A DNA stretch of 55,748 nt from Peptococcaceae bacterium BRH_c23 (lineage in GTDB: Bacteria; Bacillota_B; Desulfitobacteriia; Desulfitobacteriales; Desulfitobacteriaceae), in assembly GCA_000961805.1 (NCBI GenBank), contig LADV01000185.1:1-55748 (forward strand), in the 5' to 3' direction. This document shows, one piece after another, positions 1 to 8,707 of this stretch (positions are counted from its first letter, which is position 1; each line of letters begins with the position of its first letter). The notes beneath the pieces were generated by a model that did not search any database, was not told where the DNA came from, and saw only the letters and a program-made list of their open reading frames with translations. The position numbers and the translations under genes were made by a program.

Positions 1-233
1 CAACCATTGGAGGAACTGATTCAGAAATAAATACTTCTGTCCAAAATGCTGCAACTTCTCTCGATCCCGCGAACTTAGTGATCAATATAACACCGAATCA
101 AGCTCTACGTCTATCTGGTCAAGGTGTGACCATCCAAGTCTCTTATCCGGTACAATTAGTGATTCCAATCATCAGTGCTGTGATACCTAATCCGGTTGTT
201 GTAAGTTCTAGCATTGTTATGCGACTCGAATAG
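1..233 (+). CDS. TadE-like pilus assembly protein, C-terminal part (5' truncated)
   Basis: The frame is open from base 3 to the TAG at 231-233 and gives about 76 residues. The visible end has alternating hydrophobic beta-type segments (VTIQVSYPVQLVIPI and a terminal SSSIVMRLE), the usual ending of TadE-type pseudopilins. It lies directly upstream of a TadG-like gene and the rest of a Tad/Flp pilus operon, which supports the call. The N-terminal membrane helix that would confirm the family is outside the window, so the assignment rests on the C-terminal pattern and context. Confidence 0.6.
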   Translation, partial: TIGGTDSEINTSVQNAATSLDPANLVINITPNQALRLSGQGVTIQVSYPVQLVIPIISAVIPNPVVVSSSIVMRLE

Positions 234-275
234 AAAATACCCAAGTGTCCATTTCTGAACGAAGGAAGGATGGTC

Positions 276-1316
276 ATGGTTCAAATAAAATCATATTACC
301 CTCAGGAACGCGGGAGTGTTGTCGTGCTGGTTGCTCTGACCTTAACCGCCCTTCTCGGCTTCTGCGCCATTGTAACAGATATCGGGTTATTGTATGCCCA
401 TAAGGCCAAGCTGCAGAATTCAGTGGATGCAGCAACACTCGCTGGGGTACAGGAACTCCCCAATGATCCCAGCCTTGCGGAACAAAGAGCGAGAGATTAT
501 GCGACACAAAATGGGGCTCCTGCTGTTACCGTTTCCTTTGAGGCGAATAACGCCAAAATTATTGTTCAAGCCTCCAAGCAAGTGCCTACTTATTTCGCTC
601 GAATTTGGGGGATTACCGAAAAAAGTATTTCTGTATCCTCCAAGGCTATGATGGTTCCACCGCTAGGACTGTTCGGAGCCGTTCCACTTAGCGTCCAGGA
701 ACAAGGCTTTATTTATGGACAGAAGTATGTCCTCAAATCTGGAGGAGGGTCTGGAACCACAGATTGGTACCTTGATGAGGATAAGAATAATAGCGTGAAG
801 AAACATGGAGACGAGTCTGGAGCCTCCGGCTGGTACGGCGCCTTGGAACTCACAGGTACTGGTGCCAACAATTATGAATCGGATTTGGCCAACGGGTATC
901 AGGGAACGCTGCGAGTGGGACAAATTCTGGATGTCAAACACGGAAATATGAGTGGGCCGACGGCAGATGCAATTAACACTCGCTTAAGTCGCGATACACG
1001 CCTACCTAAAAATACAATCGACCATCATGATCGAAATGCTCCTCAGATCGTGTATATCCCTATTGTCAAGATTATTTCTGAAAGTGGTAATTCCATTCAT
1101 CAAGTGCAAATTGTTGGATTTGCTGCTTTCTTCCTAGAAGGGGTTGCCGGAAACGGAAATGATTCGGTCGTAACCGGTTGGTTTATCCAGACACTCGCCT
1201 TAAATGGCCATTCTTCGGACAACCTAGCGGATTTATTAAACACAGAACAGGCTATGGAGAATGGAGTAGCTAGTAATGATTTCGGATTATACACACCGAA
1301 ACTGATCCTTAATTAA
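276..1316 (+). CDS. TadG-like (TadE/G family) Flp pilus-associated protein
   Basis: About 346 residues. The N-terminus has a short positive stretch and one hydrophobic helix (SVVVLVALTLTALLGFCAIV), then the DIGLLYAHKAKLQNSVDAA segment typical of the TadE/G-like N-terminal domain. It is probably a membrane-anchored minor pilin-like protein facing outward. The rest is a roughly 300-residue extracytoplasmic region rich in Gly, Ser and Asn, without a recognised catalytic motif. An ATG also exists at 270, but it abuts the ribosome binding site (AAGGAAGG, 262-269). The ATG at 276 has a normal 6-nt spacer and is preferred. It is the second visible gene of the tad operon. Confidence 0.75.
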   Translation: MVQIKSYYPQERGSVVVLVALTLTALLGFCAIVTDIGLLYAHKAKLQNSVDAATLAGVQELPNDPSLAEQRARDYATQNGAPAVTVSFEANNAKIIVQASKQVPTYFARIWGITEKSISVSSKAMMVPPLGLFGAVPLSVQEQGFIYGQKYVLKSGGGSGTTDWYLDEDKNNSVKKHGDESGASGWYGALELTGTGANNYESDLANGYQGTLRVGQILDVKHGNMSGPTADAINTRLSRDTRLPKNTIDHHDRNAPQIVYIPIVKIISESGNSIHQVQIVGFAAFFLEGVAGNGNDSVVTGWFIQTLALNGHSSDNLADLLNTEQAMENGVASNDFGLYTPKLILN

Positions 1317-1404
1317 CCCGCATCTTCTTCTGACACAAACTTGAAGAATGCCAGTCTAATTAGCATAGTAAAAGTGATGATTTGTATACTGAGAGGTGAT
1401 CAAC

Positions 1405-2163
1405 GTGCAGCGAAAAGGTTTTTTTCTCCTGGCTCTGATTTGTGGACTGATCGCAGCAGGATCAATGTATGTTTATCTAAACAGTTTGACTAAAAATTCA
1501 ACCACCGTTCTTAAGCCTTTAGTGATCGTGAAGACAAATATTCCCGCTCGAACTGTCATAGACGCCAGCCAGTTGGTGGTCAAGGATGTTCCGAGCCATG
1601 GTTACCCCCAAGGGGGTTATTCGACGATCCAAAATGTTGTGGGCTCGGTGGCCCTGTTGAATCTCTCAGCCGGAGATTTGATCGTAAGTACGATGCTCGA
1701 ACGTCAAAATTCTCAGCAGAATACGAGTAATGGGATTTCCACAGGCAGTACAACCGCTCTAACAGTGCCGGACGGAAAAAGGGCAGTCGCGATTCCGATT
1801 AATCTAGTAAGTGGAGTTGGCTATTCATTAAAACCTGGTGATCACGTCGATGTTCTTGTGACGATGGATATTAAAGACTCGTCCGCAAATTCGCAGGCTG
1901 TGACAGTGACCAGTCTGGCTGCTCAAGATGTTTTAGTTTTGAGCGTGGGAGAAAGTATCGGTGAGGATAAAACCAAGGGTGATGCCACCAAATCTCACAC
2001 ATTAGCACTCAGTGTGCCCCAAGCGATGGCGGTCACCCTCGGCAGTGAAAAAGGTAGTCTTCGTTTATTATTACGTAACCCAGCAAATACGGACATTAGG
2101 CAAGATACTCCGATTAACGGGTATGTGTTTATGGATACTAACTATATTAACAACTATAAATAA
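1405..2163 (+). CDS. cpaB: Flp pilus assembly protein CpaB (RcpC)
   Basis: About 252 residues. An N-terminal membrane anchor (GFFLLALICGLIAAGSMYVYL) is followed by a SAF-type domain (VIVKTNIPARTVIDASQLVVKDVP) and a second domain with the typical CpaB stretch GKRAVAIPINLVSGVGYSLKPG DHVDVLV. CpaB/RcpC proteins belong to the Tad pilus secretion system and probably bind cell wall or carbohydrate near the pore. The GTG at 1405 follows GAGGTGAT with a short spacer. A GTG at 1396 lies inside that ribosome binding site and is less likely. The gene stands between the TadG-like gene and cpaE and is probably co-transcribed. Confidence 0.85.
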   Translation: MQRKGFFLLALICGLIAAGSMYVYLNSLTKNSTTVLKPLVIVKTNIPARTVIDASQLVVKDVPSHGYPQGGYSTIQNVVGSVALLNLSAGDLIVSTMLERQNSQQNTSNGISTGSTTALTVPDGKRAVAIPINLVSGVGYSLKPGDHVDVLVTMDIKDSSANSQAVTVTSLAAQDVLVLSVGESIGEDKTKGDATKSHTLALSVPQAMAVTLGSEKGSLRLLLRNPANTDIRQDTPINGYVFMDTNYINNYK

Positions 2164-2178
2164 GTAAGGAGGGCTGAT

Positions 2179-3420
2179 ATGAAACGCATCAGCGTCTTAA
2201 TCGTGGACGATATCACCGACACTAGGGACAGCATCAGGCGGCTTCTCCAGTTTGAAGATGATATAGAGGTCGTCGGTGAAGTAGGATCCGGATCTGAAGC
2301 GATAATTTTCGCGGAAGGAAAAAGGCCGGACATTATTTTGATGGATATTAATATGCCCGAAATGGACGGAATACGGGCAACTGAGCTCATAGCCCAACGC
2401 GTTCCTGGAAGTTCTGTGATTATCATGTCAGTACAAGGGGAACAGGCATATTTGCGTCGGGCCATGATGGCTGGAGCTAGAGAATATATTGTCAAGCCCT
2501 TTACGGGTGACGAACTGGCTAGTGTCATTGCTAAGGTCTATGAAATGGATCGTATCAAAAAGGAAGTTATGGGAGAACAGCCCAAAGTGTTCCTCGACCC
2601 TAAAAAACGAAATGGAGAAATCATCTCCTTCTTTAGTACCAAAGGTGGGGTCGGAAAAACGACCTTGGCTACTAATCTGGCTGTTCAATTGGCCAATACA
2701 GGTAAATGGCGGGTCCTCTTAATTGACCTTAACCTCCAATTTGGTGATGTTGCAGTCTTCTTAAACCTTGTTCCTAAACGATCAATTGCTGATTTGATCG
2801 AATCGGGGCCCATTAAATTTTCCGAGATCCAATCTTACTTTTTGAATCATTCATCGGGTCTTCAAGTGTTAGCGGCCCCAACCCGCCCAGAATATGCCGA
2901 ACTGATTACGGCTGAGCACGTAGAACAAATTCTTAGCGAGGTGAGACCAAATTTCGATTTTATAATTTGTGACAATGTCAGTCGGTTTGAAGAAGTGGGT
3001 TTGGTGACCTTCGATATTGCAACTCAAATTTGGCTTATTGTGGCCATGGATGTACCAACCCTTAAAAATGCTAAACTTAGCCTCGAGGTTATCGAGGGGC
3101 TTCATCATACTCCCAAAGTTCAAGTTGTTCTTAACCGTACCAGTAAAGAAATGGGCATGGATCCCCGAGATGTGGAAAAAAGTCTCAATACTAAAATCAG
3201 CTATGAGATTCCGAGCGACGGGAGAGCTTTGGTGTCCGCGCTCAATCAAGGTGTGCCTTTCGTAACATCATACCCACAAAGCAAGGCTTCCGAAGCAATT
3301 CGAACCATGGCCGGAAGACTCACTTCATCGGAAATTGTCGACCCAAAGCCTAAGCAAAAGGAACAAGAGCGACGAATTCAAAGTCCCATAAAGCAGCTGC
3401 GTAGGGTGTTCGGATTTTAG
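2179..3420 (+). CDS. cpaE: CpaE/TadZ-like pilus localisation ATPase with N-terminal receiver domain
   Basis: 413 residues. Residues 1-125 form a CheY-like receiver with acidic pair D10/D11, phospho-acceptor candidate D56 (LMDINMPEMDG), S84 and K106 (IVKPF), so the phosphorylation site looks intact. Residues 145-380 are a MinD/ParA-type P-loop ATPase with deviant Walker A KGGVGKTT (155-162). TadZ/CpaE proteins place the Tad pilus machine in the cell. Many family members have a degenerate receiver, so complete chemistry here is notable. The start follows AAGGAGGG, and cpaF follows 13 nt after the stop. Confidence 0.9.
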   Translation: MKRISVLIVDDITDTRDSIRRLLQFEDDIEVVGEVGSGSEAIIFAEGKRPDIILMDINMPEMDGIRATELIAQRVPGSSVIIMSVQGEQAYLRRAMMAGAREYIVKPFTGDELASVIAKVYEMDRIKKEVMGEQPKVFLDPKKRNGEIISFFSTKGGVGKTTLATNLAVQLANTGKWRVLLIDLNLQFGDVAVFLNLVPKRSIADLIESGPIKFSEIQSYFLNHSSGLQVLAAPTRPEYAELITAEHVEQILSEVRPNFDFIICDNVSRFEEVGLVTFDIATQIWLIVAMDVPTLKNAKLSLEVIEGLHHTPKVQVVLNRTSKEMGMDPRDVEKSLNTKISYEIPSDGRALVSALNQGVPFVTSYPQSKASEAIRTMAGRLTSSEIVDPKPKQKEQERRIQSPIKQLRRVFGF

Positions 3421-3433
3421 GGAGGGATGAGCA

Positions 3434-4783
3434 ATGTCGTTGCTTAAACGTTTAGAGAAAGAAAAGATTCAACCTCATGAGGAATCTAGGAATGAGCTAC
3501 GAACGGTTCGTCCTACTTCAACCAATGATCCCTGGCGTGAGTTTAAAAGCACAGTGCATCATGAAGTAATCCAAGCTTTAGATAAGATCAACACCCAAGA
3601 CCTCAATGCTGAGACACTACACCCGATTATAGAACGTACACTTGATGCGCGGGCTGATGTTTTGGGGTTAACCCCTCCTCGCATGGAACGTCAGCGCCTA
3701 GTACAAGAGGTTATGGATGAAATCTTGGGATTTGGTCCGATTGAACCACTACTACAAGACCCTAATGTCAATGAAATCATGGTTAATGGACCTCACCAAG
3801 TCTATGTTGAAAGGAAAGGCAAACTTGAGCTGGCAGGGGTCACATTTTACGATGATGCACACGTCTTGCATATTATTGAAAAAATCGTTGCTCCTTTAGG
3901 GCGGCGCATTGATGAAAGTCAGCCTATGGTCGATGCTCGTTTACCGGATGGCTCCAGGGTTAACGCGATCATTCCTCCACTGTCCCTAAATGGTCCGATC
4001 CTTACTATTAGGAAGTTTTCTAAAGTTCCCTTTGGCATGGAAGACCTAGTAGGCTTTGGGACATTAACTACGGAGATGGCGGAATTTATCGATGCTTGTG
4101 TCAAAGCCCGCTTAAATGTCATCGTCTCCGGGGGGACGGGTTCAGGGAAAACAACAACCCTAGGTGTAATTTCCGCGTTTATTCCGGAAGATGAGCGCAT
4201 TATTACAATCGAAGATGCGGCTGAACTACAACTGCGTCAAACCCATGTCGTCACTCTGGAAACTCGCCCAGCCAACATGGAGGGTAAAGGGGCGATAATG
4301 ATCCGAGATCTTGTGCGTAATGCTTTGCGGATGAGACCAGAACGGATCATTGTGGGCGAAGTTCGCAGCGGGGAAGCTCTGGATATGTTACAGGCTATGA
4401 ATACGGGTCATGATGGCTCCCTGACCACTGGGCACGCTAACACTCCGCGCGATATGCTCTCCCGACTAGAAACCATGGTGTTGATGGCCGGGATGGATCT
4501 GCCTGTTAGAGCAATACGTGAACAAATTTCCAGTGCCCTAGATGTCATCGTCCAACAGAGCCGCTTGAGAGACGGAAGCCGGAAATTAACCCATATCACC
4601 GAAGTTCTAGGAATGGAGGGGGATGTGATTGTGCTCCAAGACATTTACCGTTTTGAGCAAACAGGAATTGACAAGCATGGTAAAGTTCAAGGGCATTTCC
4701 GGGCGACCGGAATTCGGCCACATTTTGTTGATAAACTAATTGCTGCAGGGCAGATTCTTCCGGATACTATATTTTCCAATTAA
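3434..4783 (+). CDS. cpaF: Tad pilus secretion ATPase CpaF/TadA
   Basis: 449 residues, the usual length for the family. It is a type II/IV secretion-type hexameric ATPase that powers Flp pilus assembly at the inner face of the membrane. Visible motifs are Walker [10 protein letters not shown] (233-241), an Asp box TIEDAAEL (258-265), Walker B-like RIIVGEVR (304-311) and the His box TTGHANTP (331-338). An N-terminal alpha-helical domain precedes the PAS-like region around residues 95-185. The ATG lies behind GGAGGG, and the gene is tightly packed after cpaE. Confidence 0.95.
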   Translation: MSLLKRLEKEKIQPHEESRNELRTVRPTSTNDPWREFKSTVHHEVIQALDKINTQDLNAETLHPIIERTLDARADVLGLTPPRMERQRLVQEVMDEILGFGPIEPLLQDPNVNEIMVNGPHQVYVERKGKLELAGVTFYDDAHVLHIIEKIVAPLGRRIDESQPMVDARLPDGSRVNAIIPPLSLNGPILTIRKFSKVPFGMEDLVGFGTLTTEMAEFIDACVKARLNVIVSGGTGSGKTTTLGVISAFIPEDERIITIEDAAELQLRQTHVVTLETRPANMEGKGAIMIRDLVRNALRMRPERIIVGEVRSGEALDMLQAMNTGHDGSLTTGHANTPRDMLSRLETMVLMAGMDLPVRAIREQISSALDVIVQQSRLRDGSRKLTHITEVLGMEGDVIVLQDIYRFEQTGIDKHGKVQGHFRATGIRPHFVDKLIAAGQILPDTIFSN

Positions 4784-4819
4784 TAGTTTCCTTAATAATC
4801 TCATGTAAGGAGGGCGAGT

Positions 4820-5779
4820 ATGCTTAATGGGATGGCTCTAACCATCATACTCATTTCGGTAGTCGCCAGTTTTCTAACAGTTTACCTCGCAATTCTTGCC
4901 CTTCCACGCCGTGCAGAAACCCTCGAAGCAAAACTTCAACGGTTTACAGCCTTGCGAATTCCGATCAAAAAAGGGACAGATAAACGAGACCTAATACAAC
5001 TGCTGGCGCTCTTAGGTCGTCACACTCCCCGTCGCTGGAGCGAACGATTGGACCTTGAACTGATTCGGGGAAACATTCCCCTCAAAGGTGGAGAATTCTT
5101 GGTCCTCCAAGGTCTTTTGCCCGTTTTCTTTTTCCTGATTGGCAGTATACTCTCGCAAGGAATATATGTTGGGACTCTGTTTGCTGTCGTTGGGGGGGCG
5201 CTTCCTAGGATATGGCTAAAATCTGCTCAAAAGAAAAAACGCCGTCAATTTAACAATCAACTAGCGGATGCCTTGCTGGTTTTGGCCAATTCCCTCCGTT
5301 CTGGTTTTAGTCTCTTACAAGCCATGGAAATGGTCAGCCAGGAAATGCCTAATCCTATTTCTGGAGAATTTCAACTTGCTTTGCGAGAAATGACCTATGG
5401 AACTGCCACAGAAACAGCCTTGACCCATTTATCTGAACGAGTCGGCAGCGATGTCTTAGACCTGCTCGTAACGGCTATGCTGATTCAGCGCCAGGCTGGA
5501 GGAAACTTGGCCGAGGTACTTATGAATATTCATGCCACAATCCAGGGGCGCCTTCGCATCCAGCAAGAAATTAAAACACTCACCGCTCAAGGTCGGATTT
5601 CTGGATATATTATCGCCATTCTGCCGTTCGGAATTGCTGTTGTTCTGAGCGCGATCAATCCGAGCTACCTTTCCGTACTGTTTACCAATCCGACTGGATT
5701 GGCTATGCTTGCAGGAGGGCTGATCTCTCAAATCATAGGGTTTTTGATTATCCGAAAAATCGTTACGATCGAGGTTTGA
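4820..5779 (+). CDS. tadB: Tad pilus inner-membrane protein TadB
   Basis: 319 residues with an N-terminal membrane helix (about 5-28), a pair of helices near 90-135, a cytoplasmic T2SF (GspF-type) domain around 150-260 containing LADALLVLANSLRSGFSLLQ, and two C-terminal helices (about 262-315). TadB forms the membrane platform with TadC on which CpaF acts. The start ATG follows AAGGAGGG. The neighbours are cpaF upstream and tadC 29 nt downstream. Position, topology and the T2SF signature agree, so the call is firm. Confidence 0.92.
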   Translation: MLNGMALTIILISVVASFLTVYLAILALPRRAETLEAKLQRFTALRIPIKKGTDKRDLIQLLALLGRHTPRRWSERLDLELIRGNIPLKGGEFLVLQGLLPVFFFLIGSILSQGIYVGTLFAVVGGALPRIWLKSAQKKKRRQFNNQLADALLVLANSLRSGFSLLQAMEMVSQEMPNPISGEFQLALREMTYGTATETALTHLSERVGSDVLDLLVTAMLIQRQAGGNLAEVLMNIHATIQGRLRIQQEIKTLTAQGRISGYIIAILPFGIAVVLSAINPSYLSVLFTNPTGLAMLAGGLISQIIGFLIIRKIVTIEV

Positions 5780-5808
5780 GGTAACTATGAACAAGGGAGT
5801 GAGCCACT

Positions 5809-6720
5809 ATGTTATTATCCATTATTTTATTCAGTGTATTTGGTACCATTTGTTTTACGCTGATCGGGATTTTCTTTGGAAAGCAAGAAATTAAGGCCCA
5901 AGAACGGATTTTACGGGCACTAGGTCAGGGAGAAATCAAATTCGAAGCAGATAAACGCTCGCTTAAAGAGCGGTTGCTGCGCCCGATGCTCTACCAATTT
6001 GCACAGCGCTTATCACGCCTAGCTCCTAAAGGAAAACCGGAACGCACGACAGAGCAACTGAGTGCTGCAGGATTGTTAGGCCAATGGGCAGAGGTTGAAT
6101 GGAAAGCTTTACAGTATGCACTGAGCTTATTACTTGCGCTTCTCCTTTTTGGGATGTTTTCATTCATGAATAGTGGACTTTTAACCAGCTTAGAAATGGG
6201 GATCATCGGCTTCTTAATAGGTTATATCTTTCCTAATTCCTGGTTGAAGCAGAAAGCAAAAAAGCGGCAAAAGGAAATCCAGCATACTTTGCCCGATGTT
6301 CTCGATCTTCTAACCGTAAGTGTGGAAGCGGGCCTTGGGTTTGATGCTGCCTTACTCAAAGTTGTAGAGAAACAAAAAGGGGTCCTGGCGGAAGAATTCC
6401 TGAGGGTTTTGCAGGAAATTAAGATGGGACGCCCACGCAGGGAATCTCTGCGCGACTTAGCAAGGCGTAACAAACCGGCTGAAGATCTTAGTAATGTGGT
6501 TGCTTCACTCGTACAAGCAGATCAATTAGGGATATCCATCGGTTCAGTTCTGCGTAATCAAGCCAAACAAATACGGCAGAAGCAGCGGCAACGAGCAGAA
6601 GAAAAAGCCCAAAAGGCCCCTGTTAAAATGATGATTCCTTTGGTTTTTTTCGTCTTTCCAAGCATATTCATTGTTGTTCTGGGACCTGCTGTTATCCAAA
6701 TTATTGAAATATTTAAGTAA
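5809..6720 (+). CDS. tadC: Tad pilus inner-membrane protein TadC
   Basis: 303 residues. There is an N-terminal membrane helix (1-24), two helices around 100-145, and a T2SF domain with the typical LPDVLDLLTVSVEAGLGFDA stretch (about 160-180) and GRPRRESLRDLARR. A C-terminal helix (IPLVFFVFPSIFIVVLGPAVI) ends the protein. It is the partner of TadB in the pilus platform. The last operon gene (DUF192) follows within 100 nt. No frameshift or truncation is seen. Confidence 0.92.
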   Translation: MLLSIILFSVFGTICFTLIGIFFGKQEIKAQERILRALGQGEIKFEADKRSLKERLLRPMLYQFAQRLSRLAPKGKPERTTEQLSAAGLLGQWAEVEWKALQYALSLLLALLLFGMFSFMNSGLLTSLEMGIIGFLIGYIFPNSWLKQKAKKRQKEIQHTLPDVLDLLTVSVEAGLGFDAALLKVVEKQKGVLAEEFLRVLQEIKMGRPRRESLRDLARRNKPAEDLSNVVASLVQADQLGISIGSVLRNQAKQIRQKQRQRAEEKAQKAPVKMMIPLVFFVFPSIFIVVLGPAVIQIIEIFK

Positions 6721-6801
6721 TTTAGTGAACGGAAAACCTACTCATGACCTAGGAGACTTCGGCTGATGAGTACTTTAAGCAAAACAGGAGGGAAGCGAAG
6801 G

Positions 6802-7170
6802 ATGAAATCAGGGCATTTGCGTAACCTACGAACTGGGGAGATCGTTGGAGAGTGTGTCATTAAAGCAGACTCGTTTTGGCCTCGTTTTAATGGACTGCTG
6901 GGACGCACATCTTTGGCACAAGGAGAAGGGCTTTGGCTCATGCCGTGTCAGCAAGTTCACATGTTAGGTATGCAGTTTGCAGTTTCTGTTTGGTTTTTAG
7001 ATAGCACAGGACATGTATGTGAGCTGATAGATGAACTACTGCCCTGGAAGGTTTCACCCTATATTCGTGGGGCTCGAAGTGTGATTGAGTTTCCGGTAGG
7101 GTGGGGAAACTCAACTAAAACACTGCTCGGGGACAAATTAAATTGGCAAGAAAATATACTCTATGGCTAG
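6802..7170 (+). CDS. DUF192 family protein
   Basis: About 122 residues. The family pattern is clear: RFNGLLGRTSL near the start, a hydrophobic HMLGMQFAVSVWFLD segment, and near the end SVIEFPVGWG and LLGDKL. DUF192 proteins are small beta-rich proteins without an agreed function; many are exported, but this one shows no signal peptide. The ATG at 6802 follows AGGAGG (6787-6792) with 9 nt spacing. An in-frame ATG at 6766 also has a weak site (AGGAG at 6751-6755) and would add 12 residues. It sits last in the tad operon and converges on the M18 peptidase gene, with 1 nt between the stops. Confidence 0.75.
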   Translation: MKSGHLRNLRTGEIVGECVIKADSFWPRFNGLLGRTSLAQGEGLWLMPCQQVHMLGMQFAVSVWFLDSTGHVCELIDELLPWKVSPYIRGARSVIEFPVGWGNSTKTLLGDKLNWQENILYG

Positions 7171-7171
7171 T

Positions 7172-8497
7172 CTACCTATTAGGTGTCCCATAGAATTTCG
7201 AAAACACCTTGGCTATAGCCAAATGGTCTTTAACCCCCCCGAGCTCGCGAACTGAATGCATGGCTAAGACCGGATTTCCGACATCCACAGCAGGAATATC
7301 AAGGTGTGTACTAGAAATAGGTCCTATGGTTGATCCACCTCGTTCATCAGAACGATTAACAAATATTTGAACGGGGACTTGGGCATTTTGACAGAGGGTT
7401 GTGAACACTGCAGCCGTTTCTGCATCAGTTGTGTAACTTTGGTTAGCACTTATTTTTAGCACAGGGCCGCCATTGAGGATAGGATGATTGACTGGATCGT
7501 GCTTTTCTACGGCATTGGGATGTAGAGCATGGGCCATATCAGCAGAAATGAGGAAAGAGTGTGCCAAAGCTTGAAAATAAGCCTCTCGGCCTTTTTCTTG
7601 TGCTAAGAGGATTCGTTCTAGGACATGAGATAGAAAGGGAGATGCCGCTCCTTGTTTAGAAGTACTGCCACATTCTTCATGATCAAAGCAAGCTAGTACA
7701 TTGGTCATTAAGGAAGGTTCTGACTTAGCAAGGGCCCAAGCCCCGGCATGGACCATTGCTAAGTCATCAAGTCGTCCTGAGGAGAGATACTCTTGCTGGA
7801 GTCCAACAAAACTGCCTTGTATAGTTTCAAAGAGAAAGAGATCAAAATATAAGATTTCTTCTACAGGACAGTTCAATATTTCGGCAAGATGATGAACCAA
7901 GCGCTTATCGTTCTGTAAATCATCCGAAATTTGAGACAATAAGGGTAGCATATCTTTTTGTTTATTTAATTCAATTCCTTCATTAATCTTGCGATTCAAA
8001 TGGATGGATTGATTAGGTATCACCAGCAAAGGGCGTTCACTGTTGTAGAGTTTAATTTGTGGATTAAAGGGAGTCTCACCACGCAGGATTATCCGGCCTG
8101 CCAATGATAGCGGTCGGTCCAGCCAAGTATTGAGAATGGGACCGCCATAGGCTTCCACGTTTAATTTGAGATAACGCCCTTCAACCTGGATTTCGGGAAT
8201 TGACTTCACACGGAAACTGGGACTGTCAGTGTGTGCTGCAATAAGGTGAAAACCATAATCCTCCAATCCACCTAAGCCGATTGTGAAAGCGATCAAGGCA
8301 GAGTTATTGCGGCTTACAAAATAGTTCCCACCTGGAACCAAGGACCATTTATCTTGAAGTGATAACTCCTGAAATCCTTGTGGGATAAGGATTTTCTTTA
8401 CGCTTTGCACAGCATGGAAAGCAGACGGGCTCTGATCAATAAAATTAAGCAGTTCTTGGGCAAACATCCGTTCCTCATCAGTAATAAATGCAGTCAT
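7172..8497 (-). CDS. apeB: M18 family aminopeptidase
   Basis: 441 residues, close to the family norm. M18 enzymes are cytosolic dinuclear zinc aminopeptidases that release N-terminal residues, often acidic ones, from peptides. Visible elements are SPSAFHAVQ near residue 24, the metal-ligand segment HLIAAHTDSP (84-93) with H89 and D91, the DHEECGSTS catalytic and metal segment near residue 280, and a C-terminal HSVRELGG block with the late histidine ligand. The ATG has TGAAAGG upstream. Its 5' leader carries a large inverted repeat (8555-8626). It is not related in function to the flanking pilus genes. Confidence 0.9.
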   Translation of the reverse strand: MTAFITDEERMFAQELLNFIDQSPSAFHAVQSVKKILIPQGFQELSLQDKWSLVPGGNYFVSRNNSALIAFTIGLGGLEDYGFHLIAAHTDSPSFRVKSIPEIQVEGRYLKLNVEAYGGPILNTWLDRPLSLAGRIILRGETPFNPQIKLYNSERPLLVIPNQSIHLNRKINEGIELNKQKDMLPLLSQISDDLQNDKRLVHHLAEILNCPVEEILYFDLFLFETIQGSFVGLQQEYLSSGRLDDLAMVHAGAWALAKSEPSLMTNVLACFDHEECGSTSKQGAASPFLSHVLERILLAQEKGREAYFQALAHSFLISADMAHALHPNAVEKHDPVNHPILNGGPVLKISANQSYTTDAETAAVFTTLCQNAQVPVQIFVNRSDERGGSTIGPISSTHLDIPAVDVGNPVLAMHSVRELGGVKDHLAIAKVFSKFYGTPNR

Positions 8498-8554
8498 ATT
8501 ATCTTACACCTTTCAAAAGAATTTCATCGTTAGTCGAAGGAGTTCCCTAAATCA

Positions 8555-8632
8555 GAGTTTAGCTTAGGAAGGAATCTCAGATTTCATCTTTATTCTCCCC
8601 GCAGAAAGGACATTCCTTCCTAAACTATTATA
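8555..8632 (-). promoter_or_regulatory. Structured leader and -10 element upstream of the M18 peptidase
   Basis: On the minus strand a TATAAT (8632-8627) is followed by a potential transcript whose start can pair with itself. The 12-nt arms TTAGGAAGGAAT (plus strand 8564-8575) and ATTCCTTCCTAA (8612-8623) are exact complements separated by 36 nt, and the outer AGTTTA/TAAACT can extend the stem after a bulge. The -35 region is poor. No known riboswitch or T-box motif was recognised. Confidence 0.4.
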
Positions 8633-8707
8633 ATGGTATAATTGCTTAGCAGGAAATTTGAACTCCCTTACAGAAAGATAAAAGCAGATATCTTAGGATC
8701 GATATCC

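Noticed and set aside
8540..8630. T-box riboswitch upstream of the M18 peptidase
   Set aside because: No T-box core sequence (AGGGTGGNACCGCG) and no specifier loop context; only a simple long inverted repeat is present.
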